Shown here: in pieces, positions 17,690 through 25,871 of the stretch
Layout of the letters: each line of letters begins with the position of its first letter
Position numbering within the stretch: the stretch's first letter is position 1
Assembly (NCBI RefSeq): GCF_000413315.1
Contig: NZ_KE340297.1
Coordinates: 561,698-625,697, forward strand
DNA: 64,000 nucleotides
DNA from: Propionibacterium sp. oral taxon 192 str. F0372
GTDB lineage: Bacteria; Actinomycetota; Actinomycetes; Propionibacteriales; Propionibacteriaceae
Direction: 5' to 3'
Notes under the pieces: generated by a model
Seen by the model: the letters and a program-made list of their open reading frames with translations, nothing else
Told to the model about the DNA's origin: nothing
Databases searched by the model: none
Made by a program: the position numbers and the translations under genes

Positions 17690-19681
17690 ATGACCGATGA
17701 ACCGATCGTGCTGGGCGGCCGTTACCAGCTGGAGACGATCATTGGCCGTGGAGGCATGGCAGAGGTCTGGCGTGCCCGGGACAACAGGCTCGGACGTCCG
17801 GTCGCAGTGAAGCGGTTACGCGTTGACCTGGCCACCGATTCCACTTTTCAGGCCCGCTTCGGGCGCGAGGCCCAGTCGGCTGCCGGTCTGAATCATCCCA
17901 ACATCGTCTCGGTCTACGACACTGGCGAGAAACTTGATCCGGCCACTGGGGTATCGGTTCCCTACATCGTCATGGAACTGGTCGAGGGCCAGACCCTGCG
18001 CGACATCCTGCGTTCCGGTGTATCAATCCAGCCCGAGAAGGCCTTCGAATATGCGATGGGAGTGCTCGACGCCCTCGCCTATTCACACCGGCACGACATC
18101 ATTCACCGCGACATCAAACCAGCCAATGTCATGATCACCCCGGCAGGAGCGGTGAAGGTGATGGACTTTGGCATCGCACGTGCGGTGTCAGATACCTCGG
18201 CAACGATGACCCAGACAGCGGCGGTGATCGGGACTGCCCAGTACCTTTCACCGGAGCAAGCCCGCGGCGAGACCGTCGACGCCCGTTCCGATGTCTACTC
18301 CGCCGGTTGCCTGCTCTACGAGCTACTGGCCGGACGTCCCCCATTCGTCGGGGATTCCCCGGTGTCGGTGGCCTACCAGCATGTGCGGGAGATGCCGATA
18401 CCGCCGTCGCAGCACAATCCCGACATCACCCCGCAGATGGATACCATCGTGATGAAGGCGCTGGCGAAGTCGACCGAGGTGCGCTACCAGTCCGCATCCG
18501 AGATGCGCGACGACTGCTGGCGCATGCTCAACGGCCAGCAGGTGACTGCCCAGCTTCCCTCGTCCGTAGCAGATACGGCGGCCGCCACCCGCGCCCTGCC
18601 TACTGGGTATGAGCAGGGATGGTCGGAGACGGCATTGATGACCACTACCACTCCTGCCGCCATCGGCGAATGGACCTCCGATGACGATGAACTGGAGGAA
18701 GCCGAGCCCAGCAAAAAGAAGACGTCCAAGGTCTCCATCGCATTGGTCGTCCTGCTGGTGGCGTTGATCGGTGCTTTGGGTTTTTTCGTCTGGAAACTGT
18801 TGGGGCCCAACACAGCCAATGAGACCGTTGTCGTGCCCGCGGTGCTGGGTTTCAAGGAGGATGCGGCCATCTCTCAGTTAGAGACGGCGAAGCTCACTCC
18901 GAAGGTGGAGCGGGTCGCCGGGCCAGCCGATGGCAAGGGAACAGTAACCAAACAAGATCCGGGCAGCAATGCCGAGGTGCTCGTCGGATCGACGGTCACC
19001 ATCACCATCAACGACGGCCCACCGACAGCCGCCATCCCGACCGGGTTGGTGGGTATGGAACAGGCCAAGGCCGTTGAAACCCTCAAGGCCGCGGGTTTCA
19101 CCAAGATCGACGTGCTAGCCGCACCGGCCGACTTGGACACTGCCGATCTGAAGGTGGGTCAGGTGGTGAAGGTCTCACCGAACGAGGGTTCCTCCCTGGC
19201 CACCGACCAGACGGTATCGATCTACGTGGCATCGGGCCGGGGCACCATCCCGAAGGACATCATTGGTAAGCAGTGGGAAGAGGCGCGGGCCCAGCTGAAA
19301 GAACTCGGATACACCAACGTGTCCAGCCTGCCGCGCACTGATCAGAGCGAGGATGCCACCTATGTGAAGGGGCAGGTGATCGCCACCTCGCCAGGCGTGG
19401 GGACCACCGTCGCCAAGGACACCCCGATCACCCTCTACTACGCCACTGGTGAGGCCACGGTACCGAATGTAGTGGGCATGCAGTACGAGGAAGCCGTCAA
19501 GAAGCTCAACTCCAGTGGATTCATGAAGGTAACCCCCAACACGCAGAGCCCGCCATCGAACAGCGTCGTCCTCAAGCAATCGCCTGCGTCGAGTGATACT
19601 GAGGTGAGCAAGTCCACCGAGATCATGCTCACCCTCGGGGTGGTCACCTCGTCATCACCCACGCCGACGCCCGGAGGATGA
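17690..19681 (+). CDS. pknB: PknB, transmembrane Ser/Thr kinase with four PASTA domains
   Basis: 663 residues from MTDEPIVLGGRY. The kinase domain (about 10-275) has GRGGMAEV, K41 in VAVKRL, the catalytic HRDIKPANV near 140 and DFG near 155, plus an activation loop rich in Ser/Thr (SDTSATMTQTAAVIGT). One membrane helix lies near 348-370. Four extracellular PASTA repeats (about 380-645) sense muropeptides or lipid II. The tail is Ser/Thr/Pro-rich. In most actinobacterial versions pknA lies between pbpA and pknB; here it is absent. An in-frame upstream extension to 17570 has no support. Confidence 0.95.
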   Translation: MTDEPIVLGGRYQLETIIGRGGMAEVWRARDNRLGRPVAVKRLRVDLATDSTFQARFGREAQSAAGLNHPNIVSVYDTGEKLDPATGVSVPYIVMELVEGQTLRDILRSGVSIQPEKAFEYAMGVLDALAYSHRHDIIHRDIKPANVMITPAGAVKVMDFGIARAVSDTSATMTQTAAVIGTAQYLSPEQARGETVDARSDVYSAGCLLYELLAGRPPFVGDSPVSVAYQHVREMPIPPSQHNPDITPQMDTIVMKALAKSTEVRYQSASEMRDDCWRMLNGQQVTAQLPSSVADTAAATRALPTGYEQGWSETALMTTTTPAAIGEWTSDDDELEEAEPSKKKTSKVSIALVVLLVALIGALGFFVWKLLGPNTANETVVVPAVLGFKEDAAISQLETAKLTPKVERVAGPADGKGTVTKQDPGSNAEVLVGSTVTITINDGPPTAAIPTGLVGMEQAKAVETLKAAGFTKIDVLAAPADLDTADLKVGQVVKVSPNEGSSLATDQTVSIYVASGRGTIPKDIIGKQWEEARAQLKELGYTNVSSLPRTDQSEDATYVKGQVIATSPGVGTTVAKDTPITLYYATGEATVPNVVGMQYEEAVKKLNSSGFMKVTPNTQSPPSNSVVLKQSPASSDTEVSKSTEIMLTLGVVTSSSPTPTPGG

Positions 19682-19695
19682 GCCCCGAGCAATAC

Positions 19696-19731
19696 CATGG
19701 GGCTTCCGCCGCATCCGGTGGAAGCCCCATG
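19696..19731. terminator. Bidirectional hairpin terminator between pknB and pabA/trpG
   Basis: Perfect 12-bp arms CATGGGGCTTCC and GGAAGCCCCATG with a 12-base loop, 14 bp after pknB and 46 bp from the convergent gene's stop. It lacks a long T tract, as many actinobacterial terminators do. Confidence 0.75.
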
Positions 19732-19777
19732 ACCATCTGAGCCGGTAATCCTGCCTAGACTGCTTGGGCTACCCAGG

Positions 19778-20416
19778 TCAGGACAATGCGACGGTAGTCA
19801 GCGGCGACATCCCGGCCGCGCGGGCAGGTGCACCGGTGTCACCGCAGACCCCCAGCCAGTTGCCGAGCATGAGATAGCCGTGTTCGGTGAGCACCGATTC
19901 AGGGTGGAACTGGACGGCTTCGATCGGCCAGGTGCGATGCCGCACTGCCATGATTGTCCCTGATCCGGTGCGGGCACTGATCTCTAGTTCGGCGGGCAGG
20001 CTGTCAGGGACGATGGCCAGCGAGTGGTAACGGGTGGCCGTGAACGGATCGGGCACCTTGGCGAAGATACCCTGCCCGTCGTGATGCACCAACGAGGTCT
20101 TGCCGTGCAGAAGCTCGGGGGCCCGGTCGACGACGGCACCGAAGGCCACGCCGATGGCTTGAAGACCCAGACAGATGCCGAAGACCGGGATCTGTCCACC
20201 CAAGCGCTGCACCACCTCGATGCACACCCCAGCTGCCTCGGGACCGCCGGGACCGGGAGACAACAGGACGCCGTCGTAGCCGGTGTGCCATCCGGGGGTC
20301 GAGAACCACTCGTCATCATTGCGCCGGATGTCCACCTCCGCGCCGATCTGCGCCAAATAGTGCACGACGTTGTGGACGAAGGAATCATAGTTATCGACAA
20401 CCAAGATGCGGGTCAT
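19778..20416 (-). CDS. pabA: Glutamine amidotransferase of anthranilate/aminodeoxychorismate synthase (TrpG/PabA)
   Basis: 212 residues of class I glutamine amidotransferase. The catalytic triad is C82 in PVFGICLG and the His/Glu in VQFHPESVL near 171-173; the oxyanion strand is LLSPGPGGP. It supplies ammonia from glutamine to TrpE or PabB, making anthranilate (tryptophan) or aminodeoxychorismate (folate). Neither partner is in the window. The position beside pknB matches Rv0013 (trpG) in mycobacteria. Which pathway it serves, or both, cannot be read from sequence. Confidence 0.92.
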   Translation of the reverse strand: MTRILVVDNYDSFVHNVVHYLAQIGAEVDIRRNDDEWFSTPGWHTGYDGVLLSPGPGGPEAAGVCIEVVQRLGGQIPVFGICLGLQAIGVAFGAVVDRAPELLHGKTSLVHHDGQGIFAKVPDPFTATRYHSLAIVPDSLPAELEISARTGSGTIMAVRHRTWPIEAVQFHPESVLTEHGYLMLGNWLGVCGDTGAPARAAGMSPLTTVALS

Positions 20417-20602
20417 GTCCCCAATTGTCTCGTGCCACCCGGCCAGCGCGTCCAGTTGTCCATGACATTGCGGTGCCAGCAGCGAGTGTTGTGTACCGGT
20501 CGATGCGCTCGGCGGGTCTCGCCAGGTCCGGCGTTCCGGTTACCGAACAACCCTCACGGAATCGGCACGCCCAGGTTCACCGGTTAGTTCCGGGGGACGA
20601 TC

Positions 20603-21322
20603 TCACCGATGAACTGTGGCCGTGTCCGGCATGGGGCCGGTGTAGGCAGGCATCGTGATCTCGGCAATCCGCTGCTGGGAGTAGCCGAGTTTGTGGATCG
20701 CCACGTACTGCTGGAAGATCTGCGCCCCGTCGTCGTTGGCCAGCGAGGTCTCCATCGCGGTTTGGTCGCCAATGGCGACGATGACATAGGGCGGCGCGTA
20801 GGGCACACCTTCCAAGACGATGGTGTTGCCAACACATTTCACCGCCGTGGTGGCGACAACTCGCTTACCCTGAATGGTCATCGCCTCGGCTCCCCCGGCC
20901 CACAGAGCGTTGACGAAGGTCTGAACGTCCTGCTCGTGGATGACCAGCAGATCGCCGTCGACGCCGGGCGGCTGGTAATCGGCGGGAGCATCGCTGAGGG
21001 TCACGCTCACCGCAGGCCCGGCAACCGAAGTCACCCCTGCGGCCAGCTCCAGGTCAGGATCCACCGTGGTCGGCTGAACAGGCCCCTGCTGCTGGGCCAA
21101 TCGCTCATTCTCGGCGCGAAGATCTGAGATCCGGGTTTTGAGCTCCTCGTTGCGCGCCTGCGCCTCGGCCGCAAGATCGGCGACGTTGGTAGTGCGGGTG
21201 GGACGCAGATCGTTGCCCTGCGCGGTGATCGCGGTTGCGGCAAGGAGGATACCGGCGAGCATGCCGACGAACAGGGTCGACAACCGTCGGCCCTGTTCCT
21301 TCTGCGCTGTTTCGCTCACCAC
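20603..21322 (-). CDS. DUF881 family membrane protein
   Basis: 239 residues. One membrane helix near 17-35 (LFVGMLAGILLAATAI) is followed by a short coiled coil (about 50-78, AEAQARNEELKTRISDLRAENERL) and the external DUF881 domain (about 95-235), whose family core is seen in GGAEAMTIQGKRV. The function is not established; homologues lie beside crgA and division genes (Rv0012 in mycobacteria), suggesting an envelope role. It is transcribed in the same direction as trpG, 186 bp upstream of it. Confidence 0.9.
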   Translation of the reverse strand: MVSETAQKEQGRRLSTLFVGMLAGILLAATAITAQGNDLRPTRTTNVADLAAEAQARNEELKTRISDLRAENERLAQQQGPVQPTTVDPDLELAAGVTSVAGPAVSVTLSDAPADYQPPGVDGDLLVIHEQDVQTFVNALWAGGAEAMTIQGKRVVATTAVKCVGNTIVLEGVPYAPPYVIVAIGDQTAMETSLANDDGAQIFQQYVAIHKLGYSQQRIAEITMPAYTGPMPDTATVHR

Positions 21323-21471
21323 TCCACCTTACCCGCCGCGGGTTGCCACGTGACCGCCCATGATTGGCGAGGTCATCGTACCTGGGTCATACTTGGAATT
21401 GGCCGTTTATGTGCGGCCAACCGCGTGCGGAGAGTCGAACCGCGGCTCACCGGGGATCAGGAGTTGGCATA

Positions 21472-21804
21472 GTGCCCGAGTCGAAGGTTCGTGACCAGGC
21501 GGCGAAGAAGAAGGCTGCTAAGAACAAGGCGAAGGCTGCCGATGCGAAGATGGAGAAGTCTGGGAAACCTGAGACGGGCTCGAGGAAGGCTTCTAAGAAG
21601 AACAAGAGGCAACGCATGCCTCTCGGGCGTGACTGGGTGCCGTGGGTCTTCGTACCAATGGCGCTGCTCGGTGTGTTGTGGCTGCTGCTGTTCTACATCG
21701 CGGGCAACCGGATTCCTTTGATCAAAGATCTCCAGAACTGGAATTACCTAATCGGCATCGGTTTGATCGCAGCCTCCTTCTTCGTCGCCACGCTGTGGAA
21801 ATGA
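21472..21804 (+). CDS. crgA: Cell division protein CrgA
   Basis: 110 residues from the GTG at 21472, preceded by AGGAG at 21459-21463. A Lys/Ala-rich cytosolic N-terminus (about 1-55) precedes two membrane helices (about 60-80, WVPWVFVPMALLGVLWLLLF, and 92-108). The loop GNRIPLIKDLQNWNYLIG is characteristic. CrgA is a small divisome scaffold that recruits septal peptidoglycan enzymes. A longer in-frame reading to 21364 is not supported by a ribosome site. Position beside DUF881 is conserved. Confidence 0.93.
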   Translation: MPESKVRDQAAKKKAAKNKAKAADAKMEKSGKPETGSRKASKKNKRQRMPLGRDWVPWVFVPMALLGVLWLLLFYIAGNRIPLIKDLQNWNYLIGIGLIAASFFVATLWK

Positions 21805-22102
21805 TGCGATGCTCCGCCGAGACCCATCGCATACCCTTTGCCTGCATTTTCCCCGGCCTCAGGGCCTTTCTCGCGGCAATAGTGTGACCACTGGCTTCCC
21901 CATAGGGACCGGAACAAACACGGCCTCGTAACAGCGACCGCACCCATTTTCCTGAAATGGTTCTCATTCGCAGATGAAGTACTCCTACGTGTTGAAATTA
22001 CCCTTCCCCAGACGGGTGACTTCGACGGTAAAGACTCGTAGGATTCTCGGTATGACAGCCTCGCCTTGGTACCTCATCTATCGTGAGATACGGTGCCTGG
22101 CT
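21805..22102. other. Intergenic between crgA and the CDF transporter, with a Zur-like motif
   Basis: No gene is supported. An AT-rich stretch at 21945-22030 contains the motif listed separately and probably the transporter promoter. I could not place a convincing -35/-10 pair. Confidence 0.5.
21953..21968. promoter_or_regulatory. Candidate Zur/Fur-type metal-responsive operator
   Basis: TGAAATGGTTCTCATT reads on the other strand as AATGAGAACCATTTCA, with half-sites AATG and CATT around five bases. This resembles actinobacterial Zur boxes but is one base shorter between arms than the usual form. It lies 267 bp upstream of a zinc-type exporter. It could be chance. Confidence 0.3.
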
Positions 22103-22219
22103 GGTCGGGGGGTGCGTCCATGCACTCGTCCCACCGACCCTGTCGTTGGCTGAACGAATCACTCATTGTTGCTACGGCTTCGCCGCGAGACGGTGGTGAT
22201 CAGTCCGGCGAGCCGTAGC
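22103..22219 (+). promoter_or_regulatory. Structured 5' leader of the CDF transporter (two stable hairpins)
   Basis: Hairpin 1 (22103-22139) pairs GGTCGG with CCGACC and an inner GTGC with GCAC. Hairpin 2 pairs GCTACGGCTTCGCCG (22171-22185) with CGGCGAGCCGTAGC (22206-22219), a 14-bp stem with one bulged T and a 20-base loop. It ends five bases before the Shine-Dalgarno CGGAGG (22225-22230). Such a placement could control translation initiation. I do not recognise it as a known class; NiCo (czcD) and yybP-ykoY metal riboswitches precede similar genes, but their consensus bases were not found. Confidence 0.5.
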
Positions 22220-22234
22220 CACCTCGGAGGGATA

Positions 22235-23164
22235 ATGCACGATCACGAGCACCACCACGACCACAATCACGGCGCGGGCAGCAGCCGTCCGAGGCTGGCC
22301 GTCGCCTTGGGAATCACCTTGCTGTTTTTCACCATCGAGGTCGTAGGCGCGCTGCTAACTGGCTCACTGGCAGTGCTCGTGGATGCCGCCCACATGCTCA
22401 CCGATTCTGCGGGACTGATCATTGCCCTGGTGGCCAGCCATCTAGCGACCAGGCCAGCAAGTTCTCGGCGCACCTGGGGATGGCATCGCGTGGAGGTGAT
22501 TGCAGCCTTTGTCCAGGCCGGGTTCTTGTCGATCGTCGGGTTGTATGCGGTCTACGAGGCGATCCACCGGCTCATCGCACCTCCGGAGGTGGCCCCTGGT
22601 GGGCTGGCGCTCATCGGCGTCGCGGGGCTGCTCGCGAATCTTGCATCGCTGCTGGTACTCGCCGGGGGACGCAATGAGAACCTGAACATGCGGGCTGCCT
22701 TCCTTGAGGTGGCCAATGATGCTCTGGGGTCTATCGCGGTTCTGGTAGCCGCAGTGGTGATCCAGTTGACCGGATGGACCCGGGCAGATGCGGTGGCTGC
22801 GCTGCTCGTCGCGGCCCTTATCGTGCCGCGCGCCATACATCTGCTGAAGGCCTCGGGGGAGATTCTTCTCGAATCCACCCCCGAGGGCCTCGACCTGGAT
22901 GCGGTCCGGGAGCACATGCTGCGGCAACCGCACGTGGTCGAGGTACACGACCTGCACGCATCAACAGTGGCAACCGGACTACCAACCCTCACCTGCCACG
23001 TCGTCCTCGACGATTCCTGCTTCACCGACGGTCACGCCGTTGAAACTCTCGCCAAGCTGCAAGAATGCGTACGCACACACCATGGGGTGAGCATCGAGCA
23101 CGCAACCTTCCAGATGGAATCTGCCGCGGTAGCGGAGAAACACTCGGGGCATCTGCATGCCTGA
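22235..23164 (+). CDS. Cation diffusion facilitator (CzcD/ZitB-type) metal exporter
   Basis: 309 residues from the ATG five bases after CGGAGG. The His-rich N-terminus (MHDHEHHHDHNHG) is typical of zinc/cobalt/cadmium CDF proteins. Six membrane helices follow (about 22-205). Metal-site motifs are VDAAHMLTDSAG in helix 2 (HxxxD) and ANDALGSIAV in helix 5; here helix 5 carries N-D rather than the H-D of many zinc exporters. The cytosolic C-terminal domain spans 215-300 and ends in a His-containing tail. It exports divalent metal by proton antiport; the exact metal is not determined. Confidence 0.92.
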   Translation: MHDHEHHHDHNHGAGSSRPRLAVALGITLLFFTIEVVGALLTGSLAVLVDAAHMLTDSAGLIIALVASHLATRPASSRRTWGWHRVEVIAAFVQAGFLSIVGLYAVYEAIHRLIAPPEVAPGGLALIGVAGLLANLASLLVLAGGRNENLNMRAAFLEVANDALGSIAVLVAAVVIQLTGWTRADAVAALLVAALIVPRAIHLLKASGEILLESTPEGLDLDAVREHMLRQPHVVEVHDLHASTVATGLPTLTCHVVLDDSCFTDGHAVETLAKLQECVRTHHGVSIEHATFQMESAAVAEKHSGHLHA

Positions 23165-23185
23165 ACCGGGCTGCCGCCCACGTGC

Positions 23186-23211
23186 TTTTTCGCCCGTCGG
23201 AGGGCGACTTT
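23186..23211. terminator. Small bidirectional terminator between the CDF gene and lysS
   Basis: TCGCCC and GGGCGA form a six-bp stem with a six-base loop. It is preceded by TTTTT and followed by CTTTC, giving weak U tracts in both directions, in the 46-bp convergent gap. Confidence 0.55.
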
Positions 23212-24728
23212 CAGCCCAGGGGGCGCAGTAATGGGAAGAGAATGGTCTCGCGGATACCAGCCCCCGTGAACAGCATGATCAACCGATCCATTCCCATCCC
23301 CATTCCGCCCATCGGAGGGGCAGCCTGTTCGAGAGCTTCGAGGAAGTCTTCGTCGAGTTGCATAGCCTCCGGGTCACCTGCGGCAGCAGCCACTGACTGG
23401 GAGGTGAGAATCTCGCGTTGGATGATCGGGTCGATCAACTCGTTGAACCCGGTACCGCGCTCCATCCCCCCAATGATCAGGTCCCAGGCCTCGATCTTGC
23501 CAGGTTCCGAGCGGTGGCGGCGGGCCAGCGGCTGGGCGACCTCGGGGAAATCACAGACAAAGGTTGGATTGAGCAGGCCGGGTTCCACCAACGCCTCGTA
23601 GATCTCCATGACCAACTTGCCGTTGCCCCACTCCGGGTCGTATTCGATTCCCCGGGCATCGCAATGCCTGTGCAGCGCCTTCACCGAGGTCTCGACGGTG
23701 ATCTGCTCACCCAGCGCCTCAGATACCGCGTCATACAGGGGTAGCCACTTCCATTCGGCATCAAGATCAATGACTGTTCCATCGGGACGCTCGATCTGAT
23801 GGATGTTCAGCTCATCGGCCGCATTCATGATCATCTGTTTGGTGAGCCCGGCAATCGTGCGGTCGTTGCCCCACGACTGGTAGGCCTCAAGCATGGTGAA
23901 CTCGGGGCTGTGCGAGGAGTCGACGCCCTCGTTGCGGAAGATACGGCCAATCTCGTAGACCGATTCGGCGCCACCGACCATCACCCGCTTGAGGTACAGC
24001 TCGAGGGCGATACGCATCGTCATGTCGATATCGAAGGCGTTGAGGTGGGTGGAAAACGGGCGTGCGGCCGCGCCACCGTGAATCAACTGGAGGGTGGGGG
24101 TTTCAACTTCCAGGAACCCGGCCTCGTCGAGGGTGCGTCGCACGGAGCGGGTGACCATCGAGCGCAGACGGACCATTTCCCGGGCCTCGGGGCGAGCGAT
24201 GAGGTCCAAGTAGCGACGCCGTACTCGCTGTTCCTCCGAAAGCTCCTTGTGCAGGGTGGGCAGCGGGGCCAAGGATTTGGATGCGATCTTCCACTGGCTG
24301 GCCATTACCGATAGTTCGCCGCGTTTGGAACGCACGACGGCACCACGCACCCAGATGATATCGCCGAGGTCGACATCGGCCTTCCACGCCGCGAAGGCGT
24401 CGTCACCGACATTGGCCAGGGAGACCATCACCTGTAACCGCTCACCATTGGAGTGCTGGTTGAAGCCATCCTGAATGGTGGCGAAACACAGCTTCCCGGT
24501 GTTGCGCAGGAAAACGATGCGCCCGCCGGTCTCGACGACGTCGGAGCTCTCCTCGCCCGCTCCGAGCGCGGCCCAGGTCTGGTTGGCATGGATCTGTGCG
24601 ACGGTGTGGGTGCGCGACATCTCGACCGGGTAAGGTTCACGATCAGTACCCAGCATGCGGGCACGTTTCTCGCGGCGGACCCGGCGTTGTTCGGATATCT
24701 GCGCCTCGTCCATGGTCTGCTCATTCAC
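23211..24728 (-). CDS. lysS: Lysyl-tRNA synthetase, class II
   Basis: Up to 505 residues. The N-terminal anticodon-binding OB fold (about 60-160) includes GGRIVFLRNTGKLCFATI. The class II catalytic core follows with motif 2 (GRIFRNEGVDSSHSPEFTMLE, near 265-285) and motif 3 (GMGMGMDRLIML, near 480). It charges tRNA-Lys with lysine in the cytosol. The start is uncertain: GTG at 24728 or ATG at 24713 (MDEAQISEQRR); neither has a strong ribosome site. Transcribed alone toward the CDF gene. Confidence 0.95.
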   Translation of the reverse strand: MNEQTMDEAQISEQRRVRREKRARMLGTDREPYPVEMSRTHTVAQIHANQTWAALGAGEESSDVVETGGRIVFLRNTGKLCFATIQDGFNQHSNGERLQVMVSLANVGDDAFAAWKADVDLGDIIWVRGAVVRSKRGELSVMASQWKIASKSLAPLPTLHKELSEEQRVRRRYLDLIARPEAREMVRLRSMVTRSVRRTLDEAGFLEVETPTLQLIHGGAAARPFSTHLNAFDIDMTMRIALELYLKRVMVGGAESVYEIGRIFRNEGVDSSHSPEFTMLEAYQSWGNDRTIAGLTKQMIMNAADELNIHQIERPDGTVIDLDAEWKWLPLYDAVSEALGEQITVETSVKALHRHCDARGIEYDPEWGNGKLVMEIYEALVEPGLLNPTFVCDFPEVAQPLARRHRSEPGKIEAWDLIIGGMERGTGFNELIDPIIQREILTSQSVAAAAGDPEAMQLDEDFLEALEQAAPPMGGMGMGMDRLIMLFTGAGIRETILFPLLRPLG

Positions 24729-24919
24729 GGGCAGTCATTCTACCCGAGATACCTCAGTGTCTCCCATCTCCCCAGGCCATACCGTCTGAGACGAGGAATC
24801 CTGCACGTCATTCGCTCCGCATTACCCCAAGTCACTCATGCCATAAGGAACCGACCTAGCTCTGGGCCGACCCACCACGAAATGGTATATCCGAATGTAT
24901 CTGTAGAATTCTGACACAT

Positions 24920-25834
24920 TCACAACGGCTGAATATCGCCTTGCGTGAGACTTTGCTCCATCGCAAATGGATTACTCAATCCAGCCGACCAACTCAAGTG
25001 GCCATCACTTCCAAGATAGAAATCAACACCAAGAATCTCTTCTCTTTGCGCACCACGATTCACCAAAGTTTGCCAGACACCAGCAATTTCGTCAGGTGAA
25101 TAATCAGCCAAAGAGAAACTTGGAGAAACTTCTTCGGCGACCAAGCATTCAGCAAAATATGGAGGCCCAGATCTTACAGTTTCCTCAGCATGAAGCTCGC
25201 AAGGGGCACCCGAAAAATCAGTTGCCTGCACACCTGCAATCTTGATATCGGTGGTTTCAATACCCACTTCAAGTCGTGAGATCCGATCTGTTCCAAAGAA
25301 TTTCTCGTAGTACTGCCGAGCTTCGCTCAGCTGTGCAGGATCAGAGACGTCAAAAGAATCTGGGACCGACACACCACCCAATGTTGCCGAACCTTTTCGA
25401 TAGATCGGTTGGCTCCTTTCGGCGGTATAACAGTCCATGGCAATCATCTGTTCACCACCAGGTGTTGTATTGAGAATTAATCGCGGCAGTTCGCAATCCG
25501 CTGATGCGGCCGACACAACCCGCTCAGTCAAAGCCGACACATCGATAGCCGACAACTGGATCTGTGGACCATACGCATCATATCCAGATGATTCAGTTGC
25601 ATTATGATCCTGATCGACAGAATACGTCAGCTGCTTACCATCGACAACAGTGGTCAATCTGAGACCGGTATTTCCTCCATCGTAGTACTCGATCAAGAGT
25701 CCTGTGATCGAATCAATACCGGTTTGTTTCTGAATTATTTTCAGATCATCCACTGCACTGCTTGTCGAAGCGCCGCAGCCAACCACTGACATGATCACTG
25801 CCAGCAAGAAGACAAAAGAACAGCTTTTAAGCAT
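24920..25834 (-). CDS. T7SS-linked lipoprotein (second family member)
   Basis: 304 residues from the ATG at 25834. Signal peptide MLKSCSFVFLLAVIMSVVGC ends in a lipobox with the lipidated Cys at residue 20. The rest shares the layout of the proteins at 1-956 and 48032-48967: an N-terminal ITGLLIEYYDGG-type strand, conserved Cys residues (CELPRL, MDCYTAE, AECLVAE), a helix ARQYYEKFFGTDRISRLEV, and the end EEILGVDFYLGSDGHLSWSA. A longer frame to 25897 overlaps the upstream gene and is not preferred. Last gene of a four-gene minus-strand cluster. Base composition is clearly more AT-rich than the neighbourhood. Function unknown. Confidence 0.85.
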   Translation of the reverse strand: MLKSCSFVFLLAVIMSVVGCGASTSSAVDDLKIIQKQTGIDSITGLLIEYYDGGNTGLRLTTVVDGKQLTYSVDQDHNATESSGYDAYGPQIQLSAIDVSALTERVVSAASADCELPRLILNTTPGGEQMIAMDCYTAERSQPIYRKGSATLGGVSVPDSFDVSDPAQLSEARQYYEKFFGTDRISRLEVGIETTDIKIAGVQATDFSGAPCELHAEETVRSGPPYFAECLVAEEVSPSFSLADYSPDEIAGVWQTLVNRGAQREEILGVDFYLGSDGHLSWSAGLSNPFAMEQSLTQGDIQPL

Positions 25835-25871
25835 GTCAATTCTCCAGAAAACAAGACTACCACATCGGACA

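Noticed and set aside
21425-21470. tRNA T-loop-like GGTTCGACTCT on the minus strand
   Set aside because: No acceptor stem or anticodon arm can be built around it, and it overlaps the crgA ribosome site.
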